A stretch of DNA of 64,000 nucleotides from Kribbella pratensis (GCF_004365355.1 NZ_SODP01000002.1:62001-126000), one strand, 5' to 3'; positions 23,995 to 32,748 are shown, counted from the first letter of the stretch. Numbers and translations are program-made. Notes: generated by a model from the sequence alone, not told the origin.

Positions 23995-25482
23995 ATGGCA
24001 TCTGTTTGGACGGAAACCGCCGAGATCCCGTCGTACGACGCACTCGATGCTGACGTGAGTTGCGATGTCGTCGTGGTCGGTGGTGGGTGGATCGGGTTGA
24101 CGACGGCCTTGCTGCTTGCCCAGGAGGGCGCCGGCGTGGTGGTGATCGAAGGTGGACGCATCGCTAGGCGCACCAGCGGAAACACCACGGGCAAGGTCAC
24201 CTCCCAGCACGGCGCGATCTACGCGGCTCTGCGAGACCGGCATGGCGATGACGTGCCCCGGCTGTACGCGGACACCAACCAGAACGCGGTGACGCAGGTG
24301 GCAGCACTCGTCGACCGGCTGGGCATCGAGTGCCAGTTGTCCAGGACGCCGTCGTACGTCTACACCACCGACCCAACGACCAGCCTGCGCGATGAAGCGC
24401 AAACCGCGGCCTCACTCGGGCTGCCCGCGCAGCTTGTCGACGGTCAGGAGGTCGGCGTGCCGGCCGTTGCCGCGGTGCGGTTCGACGACCAACTCCAGCT
24501 GCATCCGGTTCGCTACCTGGCCGGGCTTGCACGCGCCCTCGTCGACGCCGGCGGTCGTATCTACGAGCAGAGTCGCGCGATGTCCATCGACGACACCGAC
24601 GGCGGGGTCGAGGTGAAGGTTGCGTCCGGCAACGTTGTACGGGCTCGGCACGCCGTGACCGCGACGCTGCTGCCGATCGGAACCATCGGCGGCTACTTCG
24701 CCCGGACTGCACCCGAGCAGTCGCACGGCATCGCCGTACGCCTGCCGGTGGAGGCGCCGACCGGAATGGCCATCTCCGTCGACGCACCGGTCCGCTCCAC
24801 CCGGCCATGGCCCGGCGGAGGCCCGACCGGCCTCATCGTCGTCGGCTCAGGTCACAAGGTCGGCCGGGCCGACGACACCAGAGCGGCGTACCAGGCGTTG
24901 GTGGATTGGGTCGGGTCGACCTGGAACTTCGATGCACAGCCGGAGTTCCGCTGGTCGGCGCACGACTACGCCAGCGCGGACCTCCTGCCGTACGTCGGAC
25001 GCGCGCCGGGCAACGAAGGAATTCTGATTGCCACCGGCATGCACAAATGGGGCCTGAGCAACGGCACCGCCGCGGCCGGCGTACTCCGTGACCTGATTCT
25101 CGGCCGCGACAATCCGGCCGCGGCCCTGTACGACGCCGGCCGGATCGGCGACGCGCGGTCGGTTGCCGCAATGATCAAGACCAACCTCGAGGTGGGCAAG
25201 GAGTTCGCGACCGGTCACGCAGCGCGGATCCTGACCACCGGCCTCGACCATCTCGAAGTCGGAGAAGGCGGGCTGTACAACCGCGACGGCCGGACCGTCG
25301 GCGCCTACTGCGACCAGGACGGCGAACTGCACACTGTCAAACCGGTCTGCACGCACCTGGGATGCAGCCTGAGCTGGAACCAGGCCGACACGACCTGGGA
25401 CTGCAGTTGCCACGGCTCCCGGTTCTCCCCCGACGGCTCCGTCCTCGACGGCCCCGCCACCCGGCCACTCGACACCGACTGA
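23995..25482 (+). CDS. FAD-dependent oxidoreductase with C-terminal Rieske domain
   Basis: A 495-residue fusion. The N-terminal DAO-type FAD domain (VVVVGGGWIGL at about 25-35) has conserved ends YVGRAPGNEGILIATGM and KWGLSNGTAA. The C-terminal Rieske domain has Cys452-x-His454 and Cys470-x2-His473. Similar proteins are common in bacteria but the substrate is unknown; it probably passes electrons from an amine or similar donor through the cluster. ATG 23995 was chosen; GGGTAC ends 8 nt before it. It is convergent with the ANTAR gene at 25509. Confidence 0.92.
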   Translation: MASVWTETAEIPSYDALDADVSCDVVVVGGGWIGLTTALLLAQEGAGVVVIEGGRIARRTSGNTTGKVTSQHGAIYAALRDRHGDDVPRLYADTNQNAVTQVAALVDRLGIECQLSRTPSYVYTTDPTTSLRDEAQTAASLGLPAQLVDGQEVGVPAVAAVRFDDQLQLHPVRYLAGLARALVDAGGRIYEQSRAMSIDDTDGGVEVKVASGNVVRARHAVTATLLPIGTIGGYFARTAPEQSHGIAVRLPVEAPTGMAISVDAPVRSTRPWPGGGPTGLIVVGSGHKVGRADDTRAAYQALVDWVGSTWNFDAQPEFRWSAHDYASADLLPYVGRAPGNEGILIATGMHKWGLSNGTAAAGVLRDLILGRDNPAAALYDAGRIGDARSVAAMIKTNLEVGKEFATGHAARILTTGLDHLEVGEGGLYNRDGRTVGAYCDQDGELHTVKPVCTHLGCSLSWNQADTTWDCSCHGSRFSPDGSVLDGPATRPLDTD

Positions 25483-25508
25483 TCAACTGCGCGTTCCTAC
25501 CGCAGGGC

Positions 25509-26210
25509 TCAGGTGCGGCGCTGTGCCTCGTCGATGATCGCCGTCGCCGCCTCCGTCAGGGTAGAACCGTCCTGGGCAGCGCGCTCGACCAGCAACTGGT
25601 AGGCGGCAGCCACGTCGACGCCGTGTTTCTCGGCCAGGACGCCTTTGGCCTGCTCGACGACGGTCCGTCCCTCCAGCACGATGCGGACGCGCTCTTCGAG
25701 CTCACTGCTGGTGACGGCCACCGGCTGCACGATGACGACCGTTGCGATGTCGGCGAACGCCTGCGTCAGCCGCAGGCTCCCGTCGTCGGCTGTCTCTCCC
25801 GTGGCGTGGAAGGTGTTCATCGCACCGATGAGCCGGCCGTGCCAGCGCAGCGGGACCGCGTGGACAGCGTGGAACCCGGCAGCGACGATCGCTTCGCCGA
25901 CCTGTCCCCAGCGGGCGGCCACCTCGGCGGCCGAGCGCACCGACAACTGGACTCCGTCGCGCGCCGCGTCGACGCACGGGCCGGTGTCGTGCTGAAGCTC
26001 GTACAGCTCGAGCTCGACGGCCTGATGGGAGGTCGCGCTCAGAATCTCCAACCGACCATGCCCGTCCTTCACCAACAACCCGATCGCCGCCGCGCCGGTC
26101 AGCCCGGCGCAGTCGCTCAGAAGGCGAACCAGGATATCGGCGATATCGTCTTGCTGAACGATCGCGGCTGCAGCATCGACGAACGCCTGGGAAGCAGTGC
26201 TGGCAGTCAT
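25509..26210 (-). CDS. GAF and ANTAR domain regulator
   Basis: A 233-residue protein with a GAF domain (about 25-160; GAAAIGLLVKDGHGRLEILS, HAVHAVPLRWHGRLIGAMN) and an ANTAR domain (about 170-230; VVEQAKGVLAEKHGVDVAAA). It is a predicted RNA-binding antiterminator controlled by a ligand of the GAF domain. ATG 26210 overlaps the stop of the upstream ANTAR gene by 4 bp, so the two are co-translated and may form heteromers. Confidence 0.92.
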   Translation of the reverse strand: MTASTASQAFVDAAAAIVQQDDIADILVRLLSDCAGLTGAAAIGLLVKDGHGRLEILSATSHQAVELELYELQHDTGPCVDAARDGVQLSVRSAAEVAARWGQVGEAIVAAGFHAVHAVPLRWHGRLIGAMNTFHATGETADDGSLRLTQAFADIATVVIVQPVAVTSSELEERVRIVLEGRTVVEQAKGVLAEKHGVDVAAAYQLLVERAAQDGSTLTEAATAIIDEAQRRT

Positions 26211-26953
26211 GAACTCTCGCTTTCGGCGTCCTGCTCGGCGTCCTGCTCGGCGTCCTGCTCGGCGTCATCGGAGAATCGCAGCCGCCGGCTGGTGATCTGC
26301 TCGGCGACCTCGGCCAAGGTGATGCTGTGGGAGAAGGCATGGGCCCGCATCAAGGCCATCGCGTCGGCGGGGCTGATCCGCAACTGCGTCAGCACCATCC
26401 CCGTTGCCTGGTGGATCCGTGCCCGCATCGGCCACGGCCCGGGGTCGAGATCGGACTCGATCGGCGGCGGCGGATCCTTCATCAGAGCGGCGCCGATCGC
26501 ATCGGCCAGAAACTGTGCCTCGTCGCCGTCCGGCGGATCACCGATGTTCTGATGAAGCGTCAGTACGCCGATCGTGTGCTGTCCGGGACGCATCGGTACG
26601 GCGTACACCGTCCGGACCCCGGGTATCTCGCGCGCGGCCTCGGTGAACAACGGCCACCGGTCACGGTCCGCCCGCAGATCGATCGTCATCGCGGTCTGCA
26701 GCTCGTAGGCAGTAGGGCCCGGCCCCTCGCCCAGCACCTCCTGTAGATCTTCCAACCGCGCCGCCACGTCGTCGGTCGCGCACAAGGTGACCCGGCTCGG
26801 GTCGGTGTAAGACAACGTGATCGCCGCTCCGTCCCCGCCCATGATCGCCAGAAACGCGCGACACAGACGAGTCTCCAACGGCTGATCCGGACCGAACTCA
26901 GCGATCTCTCGCGCCAACCGCGCCAGCAGCGTGGTCCGATCCACCTGATCCAT
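26207..26953 (-). CDS. GAF and ANTAR domain regulator with acidic repeat tail
   Basis: A 248-residue protein. The GAF domain (about 20-160) is followed by an ANTAR helix set (about 175-225; MRARIHQATGMVLTQLRISP), then a tail of repeated Asp-Ala-Glu-Gln units. AGGTAG precedes ATG 26953. The partner gene overlaps its stop. The tail arises from a 12-bp tandem repeat at 26223-26266. Confidence 0.9.
   Translation of the reverse strand: MDQVDRTTLLARLAREIAEFGPDQPLETRLCRAFLAIMGGDGAAITLSYTDPSRVTLCATDDVAARLEDLQEVLGEGPGPTAYELQTAMTIDLRADRDRWPLFTEAAREIPGVRTVYAVPMRPGQHTIGVLTLHQNIGDPPDGDEAQFLADAIGAALMKDPPPPIESDLDPGPWPMRARIHQATGMVLTQLRISPADAMALMRAHAFSHSITLAEVAEQITSRRLRFSDDAEQDAEQDAEQDAESESS
26223..26266. 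repeat. 12-bp tandem repeat in coding sequence
   Basis: TCGGCGTCCTGC is repeated three times from 26223 to 26258, with a fourth partial copy to 26266. It encodes the Asp-Ala-Glu-Gln tail of the ANTAR protein in frame. Copy number is likely variable between strains. Confidence 0.9.
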
Positions 26954-27026
26954 CTACCTCAACCCCGAACCCAGCCGACACCCGTCGCCACACCGGCCCA
27001 GGCACCGAAGCGGGTCTTTCCACCAC

Positions 27027-27043
27027 CCTCGCAGATCGAGGGC
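27027..27043 (-). terminator. hairpin between the catabolic operon and the ANTAR pair
   Basis: CCCTCG (27027-27032) and CGAGGG (27038-27043) pair around a 5-nt loop. It is 43 bp after the enolase-superfamily stop on the minus strand and 74 bp before the ANTAR start, so it is a likely terminator or leader hairpin. Confidence 0.4.
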
Positions 27044-27085
27044 CCGAACGCACCCCCCCGAGCAGCAGACCATCCCGCACTCCGT

Positions 27086-28174
27086 CTAGAGCGACGACAC
27101 CCGGCGCTCCATGCGCTGCAGCACCGAGTCGGCGATCTCGACGCCCCAGCCTGGGGCGTCGGAGAGAACTACCTCGCCGTTGCGGGCGATCGGGAACGGC
27201 TCGTAGACGTGCATCGACGACGCGTCTTCGATGGTCCATTCGTGGAAGAGGTTGCAGGCCGGCATCGCTGTCACCAGATGCGCGGTGAAGATCGCCGTCA
27301 ATGATCTGCCCGACGAGTGCGGTACGCACGGGAGCCCGGCGAGGTTCGCCAACTCGGCAACCTGCCGGGCGCGCGTGACGCCACCGACGTAGCAGACGTC
27401 GGGCTGGATGACGTCTGCCGCGCCGTCCTGGATGATCCGCCGCAGGGTGTCGACGGAGAACTCCTGCTCCCCCAGCCCGACGGGGATGTCAAGGGTTGCC
27501 GCGACGCTCCTGGTGTTCTCGTACTCCCAGAACGGCACCGGCTCCTCGAAGTGCAGATAGTCGTACTCCTCGAGCAGCCGCCCGATCCGCACCGCCTGCC
27601 CGGGTGAGTAGGCGCCGTTCGCATCCGCGCTGAGCTCGATGTCGTCGCCGAGCTCCTTGCGCAGGAGTGGAACCAGCCGCCAGGTCCGGCCGGTCCGCGA
27701 CTCGGCGTCGCGACCGTTGCGCGCACCGATCTTGATCTTCACCGCGCGGAACCCGTGCTCGGCGACGGCCGCGACCATCCGGTCGACCTCCTGCTCGGGC
27801 GTCGTGTCGCGACGCATCCCCGAGCCGTAGACCGGCACCGACGGCCGGAACTTTCCGCCGAGCAGCTGGTAGACCGGCTGGGACCTCGCCTTCCCCACGA
27901 GGTCCCACAGTGCGGTGTCGACACCGGCCAGCGCTCGGAACAGGAAGCTGCCGAAGTACTTGTACTCCGCACGCGCGCACTCCTCGGCCAGCGTCATGAC
28001 ATCGAACGGGTCGCGGCCGAGGTAGTTGCGCGCGACCAGCGTGTGCAACACCTCCCCGGTAATCCGGGCCTCGGAGTGCGCGGTCTGCCCGTAGCCTTCG
28101 AGACCGTCATCGGTCCGAACGCGGACGATGCAGCCGTGGCCGTCGAACGTCTCGATCGAGGTGATCTTGGTCAA
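27086..28174 (-). CDS. mandelate racemase/muconate lactonizing enzyme family protein
   Basis: A 362-residue enolase-superfamily enzyme. The Lys-x-Lys catalytic pair is Lys146/Lys148 in VKIKIG. Metal ligands are expected at Asp184 (SADANGAY), Glu210 (HFEEPV) and Glu236 (GLGEQE), with general base His286 (PHSSGR). This is the mandelate racemase arrangement, so it probably dehydrates or epimerises a hydroxy acid or cycloisomerises a lactone. The TTG start at 28174 overlaps the upstream stop (TTGA); the longer frame lies inside the amidohydrolase gene. It is the last gene of the ABC-Rieske operon. Confidence 0.9.
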   Translation of the reverse strand: MTKITSIETFDGHGCIVRVRTDDGLEGYGQTAHSEARITGEVLHTLVARNYLGRDPFDVMTLAEECARAEYKYFGSFLFRALAGVDTALWDLVGKARSQPVYQLLGGKFRPSVPVYGSGMRRDTTPEQEVDRMVAAVAEHGFRAVKIKIGARNGRDAESRTGRTWRLVPLLRKELGDDIELSADANGAYSPGQAVRIGRLLEEYDYLHFEEPVPFWEYENTRSVAATLDIPVGLGEQEFSVDTLRRIIQDGAADVIQPDVCYVGGVTRARQVAELANLAGLPCVPHSSGRSLTAIFTAHLVTAMPACNLFHEWTIEDASSMHVYEPFPIARNGEVVLSDAPGWGVEIADSVLQRMERRVSSL

Positions 28175-29280
28175 AGCGAGTCCACCCGCGCCGGCAGCTT
28201 GTAGAACGCCCGGGCGTTCTCCGTGTAGATGTTGTCCCGCTGCTCCGCGGACAGCCGGACCTTGAAGGCGTGCCGGGGATGGTCGAAGTCCCAGTGCGGA
28301 TAGTCCGTGGAGAACATCACCTTGTCGGTGCCGCCGAGGTGCTCGAACACCTTCTGCAGGTCGGCCGGCCGATGCGGTTCCTCGATCGGCTGCGTCGTCA
28401 TCCAGAAATGGTCGCGCAGGTACTCCGACGGCCTCCGCCGTACCTGCGGAACCTCGTCGCGGAACCGCTCCCAGTGCCTGTCCATCCGCCAGGCCAGCGA
28501 CGGCAGCCAGGCAAACCCGCCTTCGATCAACGCGATCCGCACAGTGGGCAGCCGGTCGAAGATCCCGCCGAAGATCAGGCTCGCCACATGCGCCTGGAAC
28601 GCCGCGGACATTCCCGCGTGATCCTCGAGATAGAACGACGGCCAGCCCGCGCTGCTGATCGGTACGCCGCGAACGCCGCCGCCGTAATGAATGCCGATCG
28701 GCAGGTCGTGCCGGGCGGCAGCCTCGTACATCTTCCAGTACCGGCGATCGCCGAGCGGTGCCGAGCTGCGCGCGACCAGGAGCACCTGCACGAACCCCGG
28801 ATGGCCGGCGAGCCGCTCGATCTCCGCGACGGCCTGCTCGCTGTGCTCCGCGGGCACGATCATGCCCGAGCGCAGCCGCGGCTCCGGCTCCAGCCACTCC
28901 TTGATCTGCCAGTCGTTGGTTGCCGCCGACAACGCCGCGGAGAACTCCGGATCGAGCTGGCTGCCCGAACCGCTGAGCGGACCGAGGATCCCGAACTCGA
29001 CGTTCAGCCCGTCGAGATGCTGTTTCTGCATGAACCCGAGATCGGCGCCCGCGGGCAGTCCTGACGGCGGGAAAGCGTCGTACCGGGCCGGCGATCCCTT
29101 CGGATACACGTTCCCCGAGTGCTGGCGGGAGCCGAAGGTCCTCAGATGGCGGAGCCAGCGATTCGAGAGGTAGGGCTCCAGAGCGCCGGGGGCCATCACG
29201 TTGTGGATGTCGCAGTCGATGATCATCTGTTGCGCTGCGGTACGGCGAGCGGCCCGCGGCTGCGTCTGTGTCTGCGTCAT
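28171..29280 (-). CDS. amidohydrolase (ACMSD-like, amidohydrolase 2 family)
   Basis: A 369-residue TIM-barrel protein. The metal site is built from Asp24-x-His26 (DCDIHN), a His in PIGIHYGGG, a His in AFQAHVASL and an Asp in FSTDYPHWD. The family includes decarboxylases such as ACMSD and 5-carboxyvanillate decarboxylase as well as hydrolases and hydratases. ATG 29280 overlaps the stop of a second family member, and the enolase-type gene overlaps its own stop. Coupled translation with its paralogue suggests sequential or hetero-oligomeric action. Confidence 0.9.
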   Translation of the reverse strand: MTQTQTQPRAARRTAAQQMIIDCDIHNVMAPGALEPYLSNRWLRHLRTFGSRQHSGNVYPKGSPARYDAFPPSGLPAGADLGFMQKQHLDGLNVEFGILGPLSGSGSQLDPEFSAALSAATNDWQIKEWLEPEPRLRSGMIVPAEHSEQAVAEIERLAGHPGFVQVLLVARSSAPLGDRRYWKMYEAAARHDLPIGIHYGGGVRGVPISSAGWPSFYLEDHAGMSAAFQAHVASLIFGGIFDRLPTVRIALIEGGFAWLPSLAWRMDRHWERFRDEVPQVRRRPSEYLRDHFWMTTQPIEEPHRPADLQKVFEHLGGTDKVMFSTDYPHWDFDHPRHAFKVRLSAEQRDNIYTENARAFYKLPARVDSL

Positions 29281-30374
29281 GAAAGCCTCCTGTACGTCGC
29301 GTGCGCGTTCCCGGACATGATCTTGGTCCGCAGCTCCCCGGAGATCCCGTCCGGCAGCGCGTCGGCGGAGTTCGCGAAGTGCGCGTGCGGATAGTCGGTG
29401 GAGAACATCAACATGTCGTCGCTGAGCAGTTGGTCGATGACGTCGAGCAGGTACTCCGGGGTGTCCGGCCGGTCGAGCGGCGCGATCGTCATCCGGACGT
29501 GGTCGCGGATCACCTCCGACGGCGGACGCTCCACCCACGGAACCTCACGACGCAGTCCCTTCCAGTCCTTGTCGAACCGCCACATCAGCGGCGGCAGCCA
29601 GCTGAAGCCGCCCTCGATCGTCGCGACCTTCAGCTCGGGGAACTCGACGAAGACGCCTTCGGTGACGAAGCTCATCAGCTGCGTCTGGAACGCCAGGGGA
29701 ACGTTCACGTAGTCCTCGACGAAGTACGTCGGCCAGCCGACCGGCGTCACCGGATTGCCACTCGAACCACCGGCCTGGACGCCGACCACGAAGCCGGCGG
29801 CCTGCGCGGCCTGGTAGATCGGCCAGAACCCGCGCCGCCCGAGCGGCTCACGGCTGCGCGACGGAACCGTCACCTGGACGAACTGACTGTGCTCCGCGGC
29901 CCACTCGGCCTCCTTGGCCGCGAAGGCCGGATTCTGCAGCGGGAGTACGGCGGATCCACGCAGCCTGTCGTCCTGCTCCAGCCACTCGTGCAACTGCCAG
30001 CGATTCAACGCCCGAGCGAGCGCGGCCGCCAGGTCGTCGTTGTGGATCGAGTCGATGGCGTAGGTGCAGTTCAGGATCGCGTACTGCAACTGCCACGGGT
30101 CGAGCAGCTGCCCCTGCAGGAGCTCGAGGCTTGACCCGGCGGGCCCTTGCTCCGGCCGCGATCGGTCGAGAAACAGATTCGGCGCGTTGGACGGATAGAG
30201 GTCCGACGGCAGGCCGCCCATGCCGGACTCGGTGATGTAGTCGCGCCACCGTGCCTCGAGGTACGGGAAGAGGTTCTTCAGGCCGGGGAGATTGATATGG
30301 ACGTCGGTGTCGACCAGCTCGAGTCCGGTCCATTGCTCGGGCCGGGCGTAATTCTCAAGTTGTTGTACAGCCAC
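29277..30374 (-). CDS. amidohydrolase paralogue with His-to-Gln change
   Basis: A 365-residue paralogue of the next gene, with Asp24-x-His26 (DTDVHI) and FSTDYPHAHF. The expected metal or catalytic His after strand five is Gln (VGVQAGGS where the paralogue has IGIHYGGG). It may use a different metal, a different reaction, or serve as a structural partner. GTG 30374 was preferred over GTG 30386 because AAAGGTGA lies at normal spacing before it. It is 15 bp after the reductase stop. Confidence 0.87.
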   Translation of the reverse strand: MAVQQLENYARPEQWTGLELVDTDVHINLPGLKNLFPYLEARWRDYITESGMGGLPSDLYPSNAPNLFLDRSRPEQGPAGSSLELLQGQLLDPWQLQYAILNCTYAIDSIHNDDLAAALARALNRWQLHEWLEQDDRLRGSAVLPLQNPAFAAKEAEWAAEHSQFVQVTVPSRSREPLGRRGFWPIYQAAQAAGFVVGVQAGGSSGNPVTPVGWPTYFVEDYVNVPLAFQTQLMSFVTEGVFVEFPELKVATIEGGFSWLPPLMWRFDKDWKGLRREVPWVERPPSEVIRDHVRMTIAPLDRPDTPEYLLDVIDQLLSDDMLMFSTDYPHAHFANSADALPDGISGELRTKIMSGNAHATYRRLS

Positions 30375-30389
30375 TTGTGATCTCACCTT

Positions 30390-31343
30390 TCACAGGTCGA
30401 GGACCAGTCGGGACGACAGCGCCCGGGAGACGCAGATCATCATCGTGTCGTTGGCGGCCCGCTCGTCCTCGTCGAGAACGGAGTCGCGATGGTCCGGAAC
30501 GCCTTCCAGCACAGTGGTCTGGCAGGTTCCGCAGGTGCCTTCCTCGCAGTTCGACAAGACGAAGATCCCGGCCTCTTCCACGACCTCGAGGATGGATCTG
30601 TCCGGCGGTACGACGAGCACCTCGTCGCTGTCGACGAGTTCGATCTCGAACGACGTGTTCGGCGGTACGCCGGTCAGCGGTCGCGGCGCGAACCGCTCCA
30701 CCTGCAGGGTTTTGTGCGGCCAGTGCGCACTCCCCGCCTCGACGGCCGCGATCAACGGTTCGGGTCCGCAGCAGTAGATCAACGTCCCGGATTGCGGTTC
30801 GGCCAGCAGCCGATCCAGTTCGATCAGGCCGCGAAGGTCCTGCGGCCATTCGAGCACGCGCGCCGGATCGATCCTGCCGACCTCGTCCCGGTAGGCCATC
30901 GAGGCCTCGCTGCGACCGCCGTACACCAGCCGCCAGTCGGCGCCGGCAACGCGCGCGGCCTTGATCATCGGGATGATCGGCGTGATTCCGATGCCGCCGG
31001 CAATGAACAGATACCGCGGCGACTCGTGCAGCGGGAAGTGGTTGCGCGGCCCGGACGCCGTCAGTACGTCGCCGGCGCGGACCCGCTCGCACAACACGAT
31101 CGAGCCACCACGGCTCTCGGGCTCCCGCAGTACGGCAATGCGCCACCGGTCGCGGTCCTCGGGATCACTGCACAACGAGTACTGCCGGACCAGTCCGGGG
31201 CGGATCTCCAAGTCGATGTGGCTCCCAGGCGTCCACGACGGCAGCTCGGAGCCGTCGTCAGCGACGAGCACCAGCTCCGTCACCCCGACCGAGACCTGTG
31301 TCGTGGACTGCACCCGCAGCGCGATGGTGGTCTCGCCCACCAT
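30390..31343 (-). CDS. PDR/VanB-family oxygenase reductase
   Basis: A 317-residue flavin reductase. The FMN/FAD-binding barrel has RQYSLCSDP, the NAD domain has AGGIGITPIIPM and CCGPEPL, and a C-terminal plant-type 2Fe-2S domain (CEEGTCGTCQ then a distal Cys in MICVSR) follows. It takes electrons from NAD(P)H to an iron-sulfur acceptor, here most likely the Rieske protein upstream. ATG 31343 sits 10 bp after that gene's stop; ATG 31373 would overlap it. No oxygenase alpha subunit is encoded in the operon. Confidence 0.9.
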   Translation of the reverse strand: MVGETTIALRVQSTTQVSVGVTELVLVADDGSELPSWTPGSHIDLEIRPGLVRQYSLCSDPEDRDRWRIAVLREPESRGGSIVLCERVRAGDVLTASGPRNHFPLHESPRYLFIAGGIGITPIIPMIKAARVAGADWRLVYGGRSEASMAYRDEVGRIDPARVLEWPQDLRGLIELDRLLAEPQSGTLIYCCGPEPLIAAVEAGSAHWPHKTLQVERFAPRPLTGVPPNTSFEIELVDSDEVLVVPPDRSILEVVEEAGIFVLSNCEEGTCGTCQTTVLEGVPDHRDSVLDEDERAANDTMMICVSRALSSRLVLDL

Positions 31344-31353
31344 CGCGGCGGCG

Positions 31354-31800
31354 TCAGATATTGACAATGACATAGTCGCGATCGACCTCGACCTCGTACG
31401 TCTCACCGGAGTACGGGCCGGGCTGGAAACCGGCCGCGGACAGCTCCGGATTCTTGGCCAGCGTCTCCCCGGACTCCACTCCGGCGGGATAGGCCTTCAC
31501 CTTGGTCTTCGCGGGGTCGAACCAGGACTGGCCGGTGGCGATCTCGAACTCCCAGCCGTGCCAGGGACAGCGGATGATCTCCCCGCGCATGATGTAGTCG
31601 TAGTTCCCGGGCCGGTCCGACCGGACCAGTCCGGACGTCACGCCCTCGCACATCGGTCCGCCGCCGTGCGGACACAGGTTGCGGATCGCGTAATAGTTGC
31701 CTTTGACATTGAACACGCCGATCGACCTGTTCGCGATCTCGACCACCTTCCGCTGGCCGGGGGCAATCTCGTCGACCGTCGCCACGACGTACTTGGTCAC
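31354..31800 (-). CDS. Rieske 2Fe-2S protein
   Basis: A 148-residue protein with a Rieske site: Cys-x-His in LCPHGGG and Cys-x2-His in CPWHGWEF. A 20-residue insertion (MCEG to GEII) lies between them. It could be a Rieske ferredoxin or a stand-alone regulatory/catalytic module; it lacks the mononuclear iron domain of ring hydroxylases. AAGGAG precedes GTG 31800. It is followed by the reductase, so a short electron chain is implied. Confidence 0.9.
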   Translation of the reverse strand: MTKYVVATVDEIAPGQRKVVEIANRSIGVFNVKGNYYAIRNLCPHGGGPMCEGVTSGLVRSDRPGNYDYIMRGEIIRCPWHGWEFEIATGQSWFDPAKTKVKAYPAGVESGETLAKNPELSAAGFQPGPYSGETYEVEVDRDYVIVNI

Positions 31801-31833
31801 AGAGTCTCCTTGTCCACGAGCTTCACAGAGTCA

Positions 31834-32748
31834 TCATTTGATTCCGGTCATCGAGATCCCGCGGGTGAAGTACTTCTGCGCGAACACGAAGACCAGGACG
31901 GTCGGGATGATGGCCAGCGTCGCGCCCGCCATCAGCGGGCCGTACTGCGTGCTGTCCTGCGTCTGGAAGAACGCCAGCCCGACCGGGACGGTGAACTTGT
32001 TGACATCGCTGAGGTAGACCAACGGGCCGAAGAAGTCGTTCCAGACATTGACGAAGGTCAGCACCGCCAGCGTGGCCAGGGCCGGTTTCGACAGAGGCAG
32101 GATGATGCTCACGAAGATCCGGAAATGACTCGCTCCGTCGACCAGCGCGGCCTCGTCGTACTCCTTGGGGATGGTCATGAAGAACTGCCGCAGCAGGAAG
32201 GTGCCGAACGTGTTGGCGACGATCGGCGGGACGATCAACGGGAAGTGCGTGTCGATCAGGCCTGCCTTTACGTACGCCGAGTACAGCGGCAGCACCATCA
32301 GCATGTCCGGGATCATCAGCGACGCGAGCAGCAGGCCGAAGGCCGCGTCCCGGCCGCGGAACTGCAGCCGCGCGAAGCCGTAGGCGCCGAGGGCGCAGAC
32401 CATCAGCCGGCCGATGATCACCAGCACGGTGATGTAGGCACTGTTCCCGAGGAACCGGATGAAGGGCAGCACGCCGTTGTTGACCAGGTACTCGTAGTTC
32501 TCGAACGTGAACGGGTTCGGGAGCAGATGCGGCGTCAGGCTGATCACGTCGCCCGGCTCCTTGAACGAGCTGGACAACATCCACAGGAACGGGCCGATGG
32601 CAATCAACGCCACGACGACGCAGACGACGTACGTCACCGTCGGCGCGACGACCCGGCCGACCCGGCGTCGCCGTACGTCGCCGTGGTCGTGCACGGGTGC
32701 CGGCGATCGCGGCGGGGCGAGCTTCTCGCGCGTGTCTTCGATCGTCAT
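31834..32748 (-). CDS. ABC transporter permease, MalG type
   Basis: A 304-residue permease with six membrane spans and the EAA loop (YDEAALVDGAS) that contacts the ATPase. It forms the membrane channel of a CUT1-type importer with the next gene upstream. The polar N-terminus is extended by about 40 residues. ATG 32748 overlaps the MalF-type gene by 4 bp. No ATPase gene is present in the operon, so a shared MsiK-like ATPase elsewhere is probable. Confidence 0.93.
   Translation of the reverse strand: MTIEDTREKLAPPRSPAPVHDHGDVRRRRVGRVVAPTVTYVVCVVVALIAIGPFLWMLSSSFKEPGDVISLTPHLLPNPFTFENYEYLVNNGVLPFIRFLGNSAYITVLVIIGRLMVCALGAYGFARLQFRGRDAAFGLLLASLMIPDMLMVLPLYSAYVKAGLIDTHFPLIVPPIVANTFGTFLLRQFFMTIPKEYDEAALVDGASHFRIFVSIILPLSKPALATLAVLTFVNVWNDFFGPLVYLSDVNKFTVPVGLAFFQTQDSTQYGPLMAGATLAIIPTVLVFVFAQKYFTRGISMTGIK

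Noticed and set aside
27027..27043. ANTAR target hairpin before the ANTAR pair
   Set aside because: The loop is 5 nt and there is no second hairpin, whereas known ANTAR targets are paired hexaloops.
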